Origin: Penium margaritaceum
Lineage: Eukaryota; Streptophyta; Zygnematophyceae; Desmidiales; Peniaceae
Direction of reading: 5' to 3'
NCBI GenBank assembly: GCA_023375785.1
Contig: SZWC01016019.1
Span: forward strand, 29,985 to 63,178
Length of the DNA: 33,194 bases
Shown: in pieces, positions 1-13,285 of the stretch
Numbering within the stretch: position 1 is the first letter of the stretch
Layout: each line of letters starts with the position of its first letter
Made by a program: the position numbers and the translations under genes
Notes under the pieces: model-generated
What the model saw: the letters and a program-made list of their open reading frames with translations, nothing else
What the model was told of the DNA's origin: nothing
The model's database searches: none

Positions 1-522
1 CAGTGGTCAAAAACACACTGGTCAGAAACACAGTTGTCGGAAACACACTGGTATGAAACACAGTGGTCAGAAATACGGTGGTTAGAAACACACTGGTCCG
101 AGGCACATTAGTCAGAAACACAGTGGTCAGAAACACACTGGTCAGAGACATAGTGGTCAGAAACCGAGTGGTCAGAAAAACAGTGGTTAGAAACACAGTG
201 GTCAGAAACACAGTGGTCAAAAACATAGTGGTCAGAAACACAGCGGTCAGGAACACACTGGTCAGGAACACAGTGGTCAGAAACACAGTAGTCGGAAACA
301 CACTGGTCAGAAACACAGTGGTCAGAGACATAGTGGTCAACAACACAGTGGTGAGAAACACGATGGTCAGAAACACAGTGGTCACAAACACAGTGGTCAG
401 AAACTCAGTGGTCAGAAACATAGTGGTCAGAAACAGAGTGGTCAGAAACATAGCGGTCAGAAACACAGTGGTCAGAAACACACTGGTCAGAAACACAGTG
501 GTCAGAAACACAGTGGTCAGAA
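1..522. repeat. Tail of a family-A super-repeat unit
   Basis: Thirty-five variant monomers precede the first AACTAGTGG landmark at about 522. A monomer containing GGTCCGAGGCACA near 105 is a variant also seen near 6449, 8091, 8146 and, in altered form, 12467 and 31106, all inside family-A units. This stretch is therefore read as the end of a unit that starts outside the window. Its true start cannot be seen. Confidence 0.6.
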
Positions 523-3500
523 ACTAGTGGTCAGAAACACAGTGGTCATAAATACACTGGTCAGAGACACATTGGTCAGAAACAAAATGGTCAAAAACAC
601 TGTGGTCAGAAACACAGTGGTCAGAAATATTCTGGTCAGAAACACAGTGTTCAGAAACACAGTGGTAAGAAACTCTGTGGTCAGAAACATAGTGGTCAGA
701 AACACGGTGGTCAGAAACACACTCGTCAGAAGCACAGTGGTCAAAAACACAGTGGTAAGAAACACACAGGTCAGAAACACAGTCGTCAGAAACACAGTGG
801 TCAGAAACACAGTGGTCAGAAACACAGTGGTCAGAAACACACTGGTCAGAAACGCACTGGTCAGAAACACACTGGTCAGAAACACACTGGTCAGAAACAC
901 AGTGGTCAGAAACACACTGGTCAGAAACGCACTGGTCAGAAACACACTGGTCAGAAACACACTGGTCAGAAACACATTGGTCAGAAACACAGTGGTCAGA
1001 AACACAGTGGTCAGAAACACAGAGGTCAGAAACACACTGGTCAGAAACACAGTGGTCAAAAACACACTGGTCACAATCACCGTGGTCAGAAACACACTGG
1101 TCAAAAACACAGTGGTCAGAAACACAGTGGTCAGAAACACAGTGGTCAGAAACACAGAGGTCAGAAACACACTGGTCAGAAACACAGTGGTCAAAAACAC
1201 ACTGGTCACAATCACCGTGGTCAGAAACACACTGGTCAAAAACACAGTGGTCAGAAACACAGTGGTTCGAAACACAGTGGTCAGAAACACAGTGGTCATA
1301 AACACACTGGTCAGAAACACAGCGGTCAGAAACACAGTAGTCAGAAACACCCTGGTCAGAAACACACTGGTCATAAACACAGCAATCAGAAACACAATGG
1401 TCAGAAACACAGTGGTCAGAAACACAGCGGTCAGAAACACAGTAGTCAGAAACACCCTGGTCAGAAACACACTGGTCATAAACACAGCAATCAGAAACAC
1501 AATGGTCAGAAACACAGTGGTCAGAAACACAGTGGTCAAAAACACACTGGTCAGAAACACAGTGGTCGGAAACACAGTGGTCTGAAACACAGTGGTCAGA
1601 AACACACTGGTCGGAGGCACACTGGTCAAAAACACAGTGGTCAGAAACAAAGTGGTCAGAAACACAGTGGTCAGAAACATAGAAGTCAGAAACTGAGTTG
1701 TCATAAACACAGCGTTCAGAAACACGGTGGTCAGAAACACTGTGGTCAAAAACATAGTGGTCAGAAACACAGCGGTCAGAAACACACTGGTCAGGAACAC
1801 AGTGGTCAGAAACACAGTGGTCAGAAACACATTGGTCAGAAACACTGTGGTCAGAAACACAGTGGTCAGAAACACAGTGGTGAGAAGCACACTTGTCAGA
1901 AACACAGTGGTCAAAACACAGTGGTCAGAAACACAGTGGTCAGAAGCACACTGGCCAGAAACACAGTTGTCAGAAACTTAGTGGTCAAAAACACAGAGGT
2001 CAGAAACAAGGTGGTCAGAAACACACTGGTCAGAAGCATAGGGGTCAGAAACATAGTGGTCAGAAACACACTGGTCAGAAACACACGAGCCATAAACACA
2101 GTGGCCAGAAACACACTGGTCAGAAACACAGCGGTCAGAAACACAGTGGTCAGAAACACATTGGTCAGAAACACAATGGTCAGAAACACAGTGGTCAGAA
2201 ACAGAGTGGTCAGAAAAACACTGGTCAGAAACACACTGGTCGGATACACAGTGGTCAGCAACACAGTGGTCACAAACAGAGTGGTCAGAAACACAGTGGT
2301 CAGAAACACACTGGTCCGAAACACACTGGTCAGAACCACACTGTTCGGAAACACAGTGGTCTGAAACATACTGGTCAGAAACACAATGGTCAGCAACATA
2401 GCGGTCAGAAACACAGTGGTCAGAAACACAGTGGTCAGAAACATACTAGTCAGAAATACGGTGTTCAGAAACACAGTGAACAGAAACACAGTGGTCAGAA
2501 ACACAGTCGTCAGAAACACAGTGGTCACAAACACAGTGGTCAGAAACACAGTGGTCAAAAACACCGTGGTCAGAAACACACCGGTCAAGAACACAGTGGT
2601 CAGAAACTCAAGGGTCAGAAACACCCTGGTCAGAAACACACTGTTCAGAAACACAGTGGTCAGAAACACAGTGGTCACAAACACAGTGGTCAGAAACACA
2701 GTGGTCAAAAACACCGTGGTCAGAAACACACCGGTCAAGAACACAGTGGTCAGAAACTCAAGGGTCAGAAACACCCTGGTCAGAAACACACTGTTCAGAA
2801 ACACACTGGTCAGAAACACACTGGTCAGAAACACACTGGTCAGAAACACAATGGTCAGAAACACAGTGGTCAGAGACACAGAGATCAGAAACACAATGGT
2901 CAGAAACACAGTGGTCAGAAACACAGTGATCAGAAACACAATGGTCAGAAACACAGTGGTCAGAGACACAGAGATCAGAAACACAATGGTCAGAAACACA
3001 GTGGTCAGAGACACAGAGATCAGAAACACAATGGTCAGAAACACAGTGGTCAGAGACACAGAGATCAGAAACACAATGGTCAGAAACACAGTGGTCAGAG
3101 ACACAGAGATCAGAAACACAATGGTCAGAAACACAGTGGTCAGAGACACAGAGATCAGAAACACAATGGTCAGAAACACAGTGGTCAGAGACACAGAGAT
3201 CAGAAACACAATGGTCAGAAACACAGTGGTCAGAGACACAGAGATCAGAAACACAATGGTCAGAAACACAGTGGTCAGAGACACAGAGATCAGAAACACA
3301 ATGGTCAGAAACACAGTGGTCAGAGACACAGAGATCAGAAACACAATGGTCAGAAACACAGTGGTCAGAGACACAGAGATCAGAAACACAATGGTCAGAA
3401 ACACAGTGGTCAGAGACACAGAGATCAGAAACACAATGGTCAGAAACACAGTGGTCAGAGACACAGAGATCAGAAACACAATGGTCAGAAACACAGTGGT

Positions 3501-4374
3501 CAGAGACACAGAGATCAGAAACACAATGGTCAGAAACACAGTGGTCAGAGACACAGAGATCAGAAACACAATGGTCAGAAACACAGTGGTCAGAGACACA
3601 GAGATCAGAAACACAATGGTCAGAAACACAGTGGTCAGAGACACAGAGATCAGAAACACAATGGTCAGAAACACAGTGGTCAGAGACACAGAGATCAGAA
3701 ACACAATGGTCAGAAACACAGTGGTCAGAGACACAGAGATCAGAAACACAATGGTCAGAAACACAGTGGTCAGAGACACAGAGATCAGAAACACAATGGT
3801 CAGAAACACAGTGGTCAGAGACACAGAGATCAGAAACACAATGGTCAGAAACACAGTGGTCAGAGACACAGAGATCAGAAACACAATGGTCAGAAACACA
3901 GTGGTCAGAGACACAGAGATCAGAAACACAATGGTCAGAAACACAGTGGTCAGAGACACAGAGATCAGAAACACAATGGTCAGAAACACAGTGGTCAGAG
4001 ACACAGAGATCAGAAACACAATGGTCAGAAACACAGTGGTCAGAAACACACTGGTCAAAAACACAGTGGTCAGAAACACAGTGGTCAGAAACCCAGCGGT
4101 CAGAAACACAGTGGTCAGAAACACATTGGTCAGAAACACTCTGGCCAGAAACACAGTGATCAGAATCACAGTGGTAAAAAACACAGTGGTCAGAACACAG
4201 TGGTCATAAACACAGCAGTAAGAAACACACTGGTCAGAAAAACACTGGTCGGAAACACAGTGGTCATAAACATACTGGTCAGAAACACTGTGGTGAAAAA
4301 CACTGCGGTCAGAAACACAGTGGTCAGGAACACACTGGTCAAAAACACAGTGCTCAGAAACACAGTGCTCATAA
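523..4374. repeat. Family-A super-repeat unit 1 (expanded)
   Basis: It opens with the shortened 14-bp monomer holding AACTAGTGG, then a CATAAATAC monomer, an AAAATGG monomer and an AGTGTTCAG monomer in the order found in other family-A units. It ends with AAAACACTGGTCGG near 4236 and paired GTGCTCAG / GTGCTCAT monomers just before 4375. It is 3,852 bp long, against 2,654 bp for the next unit. Removing the embedded 1,170-bp array of 45-bp repeats leaves about 2,682 bp, close to its neighbour. Local duplications inside it have offsets of 75 bp (about 850), 135 bp (1021/1156), 105 bp (1321/1426) and 150 bp (2611/2761). Confidence 0.75.
2850..4019. repeat. 45-bp higher-order array (3 monomers x 26)
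   Basis: The period is 45 bp: an AATGGTCAG monomer, an AGTGGTCAGAGACAC monomer and an AGAGATCAG monomer. Twenty-six units start at 2850 and every 45 bp after it. Units 3 to 26 (2940-4019) are 24 copies with no substitution between them, and unit 2 (2895) is a variant with GTCAGAAACAC and AGTGATCAG. The array stops within the next unit, which starts at 4020. Read through, one + frame gives NGQKHSGQRHRDQKH repeats, but this is a by-product of period 45 being divisible by 3. Perfect identity next to highly diverged monomers indicates recent local amplification or homogenisation. Confidence 0.97.
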
Positions 4375-7028
4375 ACTAGTGGTCAGATACACAGTGGTCA
4401 TAAATACACTTGTCAGAAACACAGTGGTCAGAAGCGGAGTGATCAGAAACACGGTGGTGAGAAACATAATGTTCACAAACACAGTGTTCAGAAACACAGT
4501 GCTCAGAAGCACAGTGGTCAGAAACACACTGGTCAGGAACACACTGGTAAGAAACACACTGGTCAGGAACACATTGGTGAGAAACACAGTGGTGAAAAAC
4601 ACACTGGTCAGAAACACAGTGGTCAGAAACACAGTGGTCAGAAACACACTGGTCAGGAACACACTGGTAAGAAACACACTGGTCAGGAACACATTGGTGA
4701 GAAACACAGTGGTGAAAAACACACTGGTCAGAAACACAGTGGTCAGAAACACAGTGGTCAGAAACACAGGGGTTAGAAACACAGTGGTCACAAACACACT
4801 GGTCAGAAACACACTGTTCAGAAACACATTGGTCAGAAACACAGTGGTCAGAAACACAGTGGTCGGTAACACAGTGGTGAGAAACATTGTGGTAAAAAAC
4901 ACACTGGTCAGAAACACAGTGGTCGGAAACACAGTGGTCAGAAAGACACTGGTCAGAAAGATACTGGTCAGAAACACAGTGGTTAGAAACGTAGTTCTCA
5001 GAAACACAGTGGTCAGAAACACCGTGGGCAGAAACACACTGGTCAGTTACACAGTGGTCAGAATCATAGTGATCAAAAACACAGTGGTCAGAAACACAGT
5101 GGTCAGTAACACAGTGGTGAGAAACATTGTGGTAAAAAACACACTGGTCAGAAACACAGTGGTCGGAAACACAGTGGTCAGAAAGACACTGGTCAGAAAG
5201 ATACTGGTCAGAAACACAGTGGTTAGAAACGTAGTTCTCAGAAACACAGTGGTCAGAAACACCGTGGGCAGAAACACACTGGTCAGTTACACAGTGGTCA
5301 GAATCATAGTGATCAAAAACACAGTGGTCAGAAACACAGTGGTCAGTAACACAGTGGTGAGAAACATTGTGGTAAAAAACACACTGGTCAGAAACACAGT
5401 GGTCGGAAACACAGTGGTCAGAAACACACTGGTCAGTAACACAGTAGTCAGAAACACAGTGGTCAGAAACACAGTGGTCAAAAACACACTGGTCAGAAAC
5501 ACACTGGTCACAAAACACAGTGGTCACAAACACAGGGGTCAGAAACACACTGGTCAGAAACACAGCGGTCACAAACATCTGGTCAGAAAAATACAGGTCA
5601 GAAACACAGTCGTCCAAAATACAGTGGTCATAAATACAGTGGTTGGAAACACAGTGGTGAGGAACACAGTGGTCAGAAACACACTGGCCAGAAACACAGT
5701 GGTCAGAAACACAGTCGTCCAAAATACAGTGGTCATAAATACAGTGGTTGGAAACACAGTGGTGAGGAACACAGTGGTCAGAAACACACTGGCCAGAAAC
5801 ACAGTGGTCAGAAACATAGTGATCAGAAACACACAAGTCATAAACACACTGGTCACAAACACAGTGGTCAGAAACAGAGTGCTCAGATACACAGTGGTCA
5901 GAAACACAGTGGTCAGAAACACACTGGTCAGTTACACAGTAGTCAGAAACACAGTGATCAGAAACACAGTGGTCAGAAACACAGTGGTCAGAAACACACT
6001 CGTCAGAAACACACAACTCAGAAACACTGTGGTCAGAGACACAGTGGTCAGAAACAAAGTGGTCAGAAATACAGTGGTCAGAAACACACTGGTCAGAAAC
6101 ACAGTGGTCAGAAAGACACTGGACAGAAACACGGTGGTTAGAAACACACTAATCAGAAAGACACTGGTCAGGAGCAAATTGGTCAGAAACGCAGTGGTCA
6201 GAAACACAGTGGTCAGAAACACAGTGGTCAGAAACACAGTGGTCAGAAACACAGTGTTCAGAAGCACTGTGGTCAGAGGCACTCTTGTCAGAAACACATT
6301 TGTCAGAAACACAGTGGTCAGAAACACAATGGTCAGAAACACAGTGGTCAGAAACACAGTGGTCAAAAACACACGAGTCAGAAACACAGTGGTCAAAAAC
6401 ACAGTGGTCAGAAACACAGTGGTCAGAAACGCAGTGGTGATAAGCACACTGGTCCGAGGCACACTGGTCAGAAACACAGCGGTCAAAAACACATTGGTCA
6501 GAAACAAAGTGGTGAAAAACGCAGTGGTCAGAAACACACTGGAGAGTAACACACTGGTCAGAAACACAGTGGTCAGAAACACAGTGGTCAGAAACAGACT
6601 GGTCAGAAACACAGTGGTCAGAAACACAGTGGTCAGAATCACAGTGGTCAGAAACACACTGGTCAGAAACACAGTGGTCAGAAATACAGTGGTCAGAAAC
6701 ACAGTGGTCAGAAACACAGTGGTCAGAAACACAGTGATCAGAAACACAGTGGTAAAAAACACGGTGGTCAGAAACACAGTGGTCAGAAACACAGTGGTCA
6801 GAAACACAGTGATCAGAAACACAGTGGTAAAAAACACGGTGGTCAGAAACACAGTGGTCATAAACACACCGGTCAAAAACACACGTGTCAGAAAAACACT
6901 GGTCGGAAACACAGTGGTCAGAAACATACTGGTCAGAAACTTAGTGGTAAAAAACACAGCGGTCAGACACACAGTGGTCACAAACACACTGGTCAAAAAC
7001 ACAGTGCTCAGAAACACAGTGCTCATAA
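4375..7028. repeat. Family-A super-repeat unit 2
   Basis: A 2,654-bp unit. It starts at ACTAGT (4375-4380), then CATAAATAC, ACTTGTCAG, a GGTGGTGAG monomer and AATGTTCAC at 4468, followed by AGTGTTCAG. It ends with AAAAACACTGGTCGG near 6893, GTGCTCAG and GTGCTCAT before the next AACTAGTGG. Inside are a 120-bp duplication (4501-4740), a 240-bp triplication, a 105-bp duplication (5611/5716) and a 75-bp duplication (6736/6811). A TCAGTTACAC monomer at about 5043, 5283 and 5933 matches those in units at 28.1 and 30.2 kb. Confidence 0.8.
4861..5424. repeat. 240-bp direct repeat, 2.35 copies
   Basis: A 16-monomer block is present at 4861-5100, again at 5101-5340, and partly at 5341-5424. Copies 1 and 2 differ at one base (4865). 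The third copy matches copy 2 to 5424, where AAAGACACT becomes AAACACACT. Each full copy carries AACATTGTGGTAAAAAAC, two consecutive GACACTGG/GATACTGG monomers, an AACGTAGTTCTCAG stretch and a CCGTGGGCAG monomer, so the copies are not chance runs of consensus monomers. Confidence 0.95.
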
Positions 7029-7131
7029 ACTAGTGGTCAGAAACACAGTGGTCATAAATACACTTGTCAGAAACACAGTGGTCAGAAAAAATTGGTCAGG
7101 AACACAGTGGTCAGAAACACAGTGCTCATAA
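7029..7131. repeat. Duplicated family-A leader, 103 bp
   Basis: The unit opening (ACTAGT at 7029, CATAAATAC, ACTTGTCAG, then AAAAAATTGGTCAG) is copied at once, with the second ACTAGT at 7132. The offset of 103 bp equals seven monomers minus two bases, because both the ACTAGT monomer and the AAAAAATTGG monomer are 14 bp long. Confidence 0.9.
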
Positions 7132-8911
7132 ACTAGTGGTCAGAAACACAGTGGTCATAAATACACTTGTCAGAAACACAGTGGTCAGAAAAAATTGGTC
7201 AGGAACACAGTGGTCAGAAACACGGTGGTGAGAAACATAAAGTTCACAAATGCAGTGTTCAGAAACACAGTGGTCAGAAACACGGTGGTCAGAAACACAC
7301 TGGTCAGAAACACACTGGTCAGAAACACACTGGTCAGAAACACAGTGGTCAGAAACACACTCGTCAGAAACACACATGTCAGAAACACACAGGTCACTGA
7401 CACAGTGGTCACAAACATAGTGGTCAGAAACACAATGGTCAGAAACACACTCGTCAGAAACACACTGGTCAGAAACACAGTGGTCAAAAACACATTGGTC
7501 AGAATCACAGTGGTCAGAAAGACACTGGTCAGAACACTCTGGTCAGAAACACACTGGTCAGAAACACACAAGTCAGAAACAAACAGGTTAGAAACACATT
7601 GGTCAGAAACACACTGGTCAGAAACACAGTGGTCAGAAACACACTGGTCAGAAACACACAAGTCAGAAACAAACAGGTTAGAAACACATTGGTCAGAAAC
7701 ACACTGGTCAGAAACACAGTGGTCAGAAACACAGTGTTCAGAAACACAGTGGTAACAAACACAGTGGTAAGAAACACAGTGGTCAGAAAAACAGAGGTGA
7801 GAAACACATTGGTCAGAAACACAGTGGTTAGGAACACACTGGTCATAGACACACTGGTCAGAAACACAGTGGTAACAAACACAGTGGTAAGAAACACAGT
7901 GGTCAGAAAAACAGAGGTGAGAAACACATTGGTCAGAAACACAGTGGTTAGGAACACACTGGTCATAGACACACTGGTCAGAAGCACAGTGGTCAGAAAC
8001 GCAGTGGTCAGAAACACAGTGGTCAGAAACACAGCGGTAAGAAACACAGTGGTCACAAACACAGTGGTCAGAAGCACTGTGGTCCGAGGCACACTGGTCA
8101 GAAACACAGTGGTCAGAAATGCAGTGGTCAGAAACACACTGGTCCGAGGCACAATGGTCAGAAACACAGTGGTCAAAGACACAGTGGTCAGAAACAGATT
8201 GGTCAGAAACACAGTGGTCAGAAACTGAGTGGTTGGAAACACACTGGTGAGAAACACAGTCGTCAAAAACACAGTGGTCAAAACATAGTGGTCAGAAACA
8301 CAGTGGTCAGAAACTGAGTGGTTGGAAACACACTGGTGAGAAACACAGTCGTCAAAAACACAGTGGTCAAAACATAGTGGTCAGAAACACAGTGGTCAGA
8401 AACACATTGTTCAGAAACACAGTGGTCAAAACCACAGTGGTCAGAAACACACTGGACAGAAACACACCGGTGAGAAACACAGTGGTCAGAAACACACTGG
8501 TCAGAAACACACTGGTCAGAAACACAGTGGTCAGAAACACTGTGGTCAGAAACACAGTGGTCAAAAATACACTGGTCAGAAACACGGTGATCAGAAACAC
8601 AGTGGTAAAAAACACAGTGGTCAGAGACACAGTGGTCATAAATACACCGGTCAGAAACACACTGGTCAGAAAAACACTGGTCGGAAACACAGTGGTCAGA
8701 AACACAGTGGTAAAAAACACAGTGGTCAGAGACACAGTGGTCATAAATACACCGGTCAGAAACACACTGGTCAGAAAAACACTGGTCGGAAACACAGTGG
8801 TCAGAAACATACAGGTCTGAAACACAGTGGTCAAAACCACTGCGGTCAGAAACACAGTGGTCAGAAACACACTGGTAAAAAACACTGTGCTCAGAAACAC
8901 AGTGCTCACCA
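7132..8911. repeat. Family-A super-repeat unit 3
   Basis: A 1,780-bp unit with leader order ACTAGT, CATAAATAC, ACTTGTCAG, AAAAAATTGG, GGTGGTGAG, then AAAGTTCAC at 7239 (107 bp from the start) and AGTGTTCAG. Its end carries AAAAACACTGGTCGG near 8672 and 8777 and GTGCTCAG/GTGCTCACC before 8912. It includes local perfect duplications with offsets of 90 bp (7561/7651), 120 bp (7741/7861), 89 bp (8222/8311) and 105 bp (8601/8706). GGTCCGAGGCAC monomers lie near 8091 and 8146. Confidence 0.78.
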
Positions 8912-11078
8912 ACTAGTGGTCAGAAACACAGTGGTCATAAATACACTTGTCAGAAACACAGTGGTCAGAAAAAATTGGTCAGAAACACAGTGGTCAGAAA
9001 CACGGTGGTGAGAAACATAATGTTCACAAACACAGTGTTGAGAAACACCGTGGTCAGAAACACAGTGGTCAGAAACACACTGGTCAGAAACACACTGGTC
9101 AGAAACACACTGGTCACACAGCGGTGAGAAACACAGTGGTGAGGAACACACTGGTCAGAAACACAGTGGTCAGAAACACAGTGGTCAGAAACACAGGGGT
9201 CAGAAACACAGTGGTCACAAACACACTGGTCAGAAACACACTGTTCAGAAACACAGTCGTCAGAAACACAGTGGTCAGAAACACAGTGGTTGGAAACACA
9301 GTGGTGAGAAACACAGTGGTCAAAAACACACTGGTCAGAAACACAGTGGTCAGAAACACAGTGGTTGGAAACACAGTGGTGAGAAACACAGTGGTCAAAA
9401 ACACACTGGTCAGAAACACAGTGGTTGGAAACACAATGGTCAGAAGCACACTTGTCAGAAACACACTGGTCAGAAATACAGTGGTCAGAAACACAGTGCT
9501 CAGAAACATAATGGTCAGAGACACTGTGGTCAGAAACACACTGGTCAGAAACACAGTGGTCAAAAAAACATTGGTCAGAAACACAGTGGTCAGAAACACA
9601 GTTGCAATAAACACAGTGGTCAGAAACACAGTGGTCAGAAACACTCTGGTCAGAAACACACTGGTTAGAAATACACTGGTCAGAAACAAACAGGTCAGAA
9701 ACACACTGGTCAGAAACACTCTGGTCAGAAACACGGTGGTCAGAAACACAATGGTCAAAAACACAGTGGTCACAAGCACGGTGGTAAGAAACACAGTGAT
9801 CAAAAACACAGTGGTCAGAAACACATTGGTCAGAAACATTGTGGTTAGAAACACTCTGGTCAGAAACAAACTGGTCAGAAGCACAGTGGTCAGAAACGCA
9901 GTGGTCAGAAACACAGTGGTCAGAAACATAGTGCTCAGAAACATAGTGGTCAAACACACAGTGGTCAGAAGCACAGTGGTCAGAAACGCAGTGGTCAGAA
10001 ACACAGTGGTCAGAAACATAGTGCTCAGAAACATAGTGGTCAAACACACAGTGGTCAGAAGCACACTGGTCAGATGCACACTGGTCAGAAACACATTGGT
10101 CAGAAACACAGTGGTCAGAACCACAGTGGTCAGAAACACAGTGGTCAGAAACACAGTGGTCAAAAACACACGAGTCAGAAACACGGTGGTCGGAAACACG
10201 GTGGTCAGAAACACAGTGGTCAGAAACACATTGGTCAAAAAACACACTGGTCCGACACACTGGTCAGAAACACAGTGGTCAAAAACACAGTGGTCAGACA
10301 CAGACTGGTCAGAAACACAATTGTCAGAATCACAGTGGTCAGAAACACACTGGTCACAAACACACTGGTCAGAAACACAGTGGTCAGGAACACACTGGTC
10401 AGAAACACAGTGGTTAGGAAGGCAGTGGTAAAAAACACAGTGGTCAGAAACACACTGGTCAAAAACACAGTGGTTAGAAACACAGTGGTGAGAAACACAC
10501 TTGTCAGAAACACACTGGTCAGAATCACAGTGGTCAGAAACACACTGGTCACAAACACACTGGTCAGAAACACAGTGGTCAGAAACACAGTGGTCAGAAA
10601 CATAGTGGTAAGAAACACAGTGGTCAGAAACACAGTGGTCTGAAACACACTGGTCAGAAACACACCGGTCAGAAACACACTGGTCAGAAACACAGTGATC
10701 AGAAACACAGTGGTCACAAACACAGTGGTCAGAAACACAGTGGTCGGAAGCCCACTGGCCAGAAACACACTAGTCAGAAACACACTGGTCAGAAACACAG
10801 TGATCAGAAACACAGTGGTCACAAACACAGTGGTCAGAAACACAGTGGTCGGAAGCCCACTGGCCAGAAACACACTAGTCAGAAACACACTGGTCGGAAA
10901 CACGGTGGTAAGAAACATACTGGTCAGAAACACTATGGTCAGAAACACAGCGGTCAGAAACACAGTGGTCAGAAACACACTGGTCAAAAGCACAGTGCTC
11001 AGAAACACAGTGGTCAGAAACTAGTGGTCAGAAACACACTGGTCAAAAGCACAGTGCTCAGAAACACAGTGGTCAGAA
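8912..11078. repeat. Family-A super-repeat unit 4
   Basis: A 2,167-bp unit. The leader matches the unit at 7132 monomer by monomer, including the 14-bp AAAAAATTGG unit and AATGTTCAC at 9019 (107 bp from the start). Internal near-perfect duplications have offsets of 75 bp (9291/9366), 90 bp (9881/9971), 195 bp (10329/10524), 105 bp (10697/10802) and 59 bp (10982/11041). The last one duplicates the unit end, so ACTAGT occurs at 11020 and again at 11079. Confidence 0.78.
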
Positions 11079-13285
11079 ACTAGTGGTCAGAAACACACTG
11101 GTCATAAAAACACTTGTCAGAAATACAGTGGTCAGAACCAAAATGGTCAGAAACACAGTGGTCAGTAACACAGTGGTCAGAAACATACTGTTAAGAAACA
11201 CAGTGTTCAGAAACACAGTAGTCAGAAACACAGTGGTCAGAAAAACACTGGTCAGAAACACAGTGGTCAGAAACACACTGGTCAGAAACACACTGGTCAG
11301 AAATACACAGGTCAGAAACACAGTGGTGAGAAACACACTGGTAAGAAACACAGTGGTCACAAAGACACTGGTTAGAAACACACTGGTTAGAAACATAGTG
11401 GTCAGAAACACATTGGTCAGAAACACAGTGGTCCGAAAGATAGTGGTGAGAAACACAGTGGTCAGAAACACACTGGTCAGAAACAGAGTGGTCAGAAACA
11501 CAGTGGTCAGAAACACACTGGTCAGAAACACAGTGGTCAGAAACACGGTGCTCAGAAACACAGTGGTCAGAATCACACTGGTCAGTTTCACAGTGGTCAG
11601 AAACATAGTGATCAGAAACACAGTGGTCAGAAACACAGTGGTCTGAAACACAGTTGTCAGGAACACAGTGGTCTGAAACACACTGGTCAGAAACACACAG
11701 GTCAGAAACACAGTGGTCAGAGACATGGTGGTTAGAAACATAGTGGTCAGAAACACAGTGGTCAGAAACACACTGGTCAGAAACACAGTGGTCAAAAACA
11801 CATTGGTCAGAAACACAGTGGTCGGAAAGACACTGGAAAGAAACACAATGGTCAGAAACACAGTGGTCAGAAACACAGTGGTCAGAAAGACACTGGAAAG
11901 AAACACAATGGTCAGAAACACAGTGGTCAGAAACACAGTGGTCAGAAACACAGTGGTCAAAAACACACTGGTCAGAAACACACTGGTCAGAAACACACTT
12001 GTCAGAAACGAACAGGTCAGAAACACAGTGGTCAGCAACACAGTGGTCAGAAACACAGTGGTCACAAACACATTGGTAAGAAACACAGTGGTCAGAAACA
12101 TAGTGGTCAGAAACACATTGGTCAGAAACACAGTTGTTATAAACACACTGGTCAGAAACACACTGGTCAGAAGCACAGTGGTCAGAAAAGCAGTGGTCAG
12201 AATTACAATGGTCAGAAACACAGTGGTCAGAAACACATTGGTCAGAAACACAGTGGTTAGAAGCACAGTGGTCAGAAGAACACTGGTCAGAGGCACACTG
12301 GTCAGAAACACATTGGTCAGAAACACAGTGGTCAGAAACACAGGGGTCAGAATCACAGAGGTCAGAAACACAGTGTTAAAAAACACACGAGTCAGAAACA
12401 CAGTGGTTGGAAATAGAGTGTTCAGCAACACAGTTCTCAGAAGCACAGTGGTTAGAAACACATTGGTCCAAGGCACACAGGTCAGAAACACAGTGGTCAC
12501 AAACACACTGGTCAGAAACACAGTGGTAAGAAACTGAGTGGTCGGAAACACACTGGTCGTAAACACATTGGTCAGAAACACAGTGGTCAAAAACATTGTG
12601 GTCAGAAACACAGTGGTCAGAAACACACTGGTCAGAAACACAGTGGTCAGAAACACACTTGTCAGAAACACAATGGTCAGAAACACAGTCGTCGAAACAC
12701 AGTGGTGAGAAACGCACTGGTCAGAAACACAGTGGTAAGAAACATAGTGGTAATAAACACGGTGGTCAGTAGCACACTGGTCAGAAACACAGTTGTCAGA
12801 AACACAGTGGCCAAAAACACAGAGGTCTGAAACACGGTGGTCAGAAACACACTGGTCAGAATCAGAGTGGTCAGAAACACAGTGGTCAGAAACACACTGG
12901 TCAGAAGCACACTGGTCAGAAACACAGTGGTCAGAAACACACTGGTTAGAAACACACTGGTCAGAAACTCAGTGGTCAGAAACACAGTGGTCAGAAACAC
13001 AGTGGTCAGAAACACATTGGTCAGAATCACAGTGGTCACAAACACAATGGTTAGAAACACACTGGTCAGAAACACACTGGTCAGAACCACTGTGGTCAGA
13101 AACACAGTGGTCACAAACGCACTGGTTAGAAACACAGTGGCCATAAACACAGTGGTCAGAAACTCAGTGATCGGAAACACAGTGGTGAGAAACACAGTGG
13201 TCAGAAACACACTGGTCAGAAACTCAGTGGTCAGAAACAGAGTGGTCAGAAACACGGTGCTCAGAAACACAGTCGTCAGAAACAC
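11079..13285. repeat. Family-A super-repeat unit 5, end uncertain
   Basis: The opening at 11079 is ACTAGT, CATAAAAAC, ACTTGTCAG, a CCAAAATGG monomer and AGTGTTCAG, a diverged but ordered family-A leader. A TCAGTTTCAC monomer at about 11582 sits about 500 bp in, near the place of the TCAGTTACAC monomer (about 550 bp in) in the units at 27549 and 29632. No clear AACTAGTGG follows. The end is placed at the next array only because an internal block recurs 2,189 bp downstream, which predicts a boundary near 13268. A register slip at about 12690 could be a rearrangement point. Confidence 0.5.
11511..11885. repeat. 375-bp block, copy 1 of 2
   Basis: This 25-monomer block is base-for-base the same as 13700-14074 by eye, offset 2,189 bp. 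It includes distinctive monomers: GGTGCTCAG, TCAGTTTCACAGTGG, CATAGTGATCAG, GTCTGAAACACAG, GACATGGTGGTTAG and GACACTGGAAAG. The offset is close to the length of the preceding family-A unit, so the two copies may be equivalent positions in neighbouring units that have been homogenised. Confidence 0.93.

Noticed and set aside
2850..4019. CRISPR array
   Set aside because: Units are directly abutting with no variable spacers, and there are no cas genes; the 45-bp period is three satellite monomers.
4376..6016. Cys/His-rich - strand frame (VSDHC repeats) resembling a metal-binding protein
   Set aside because: The regular Cys spacing is simply one per monomer. The frame starts and stops at random substitutions and one-base slips.
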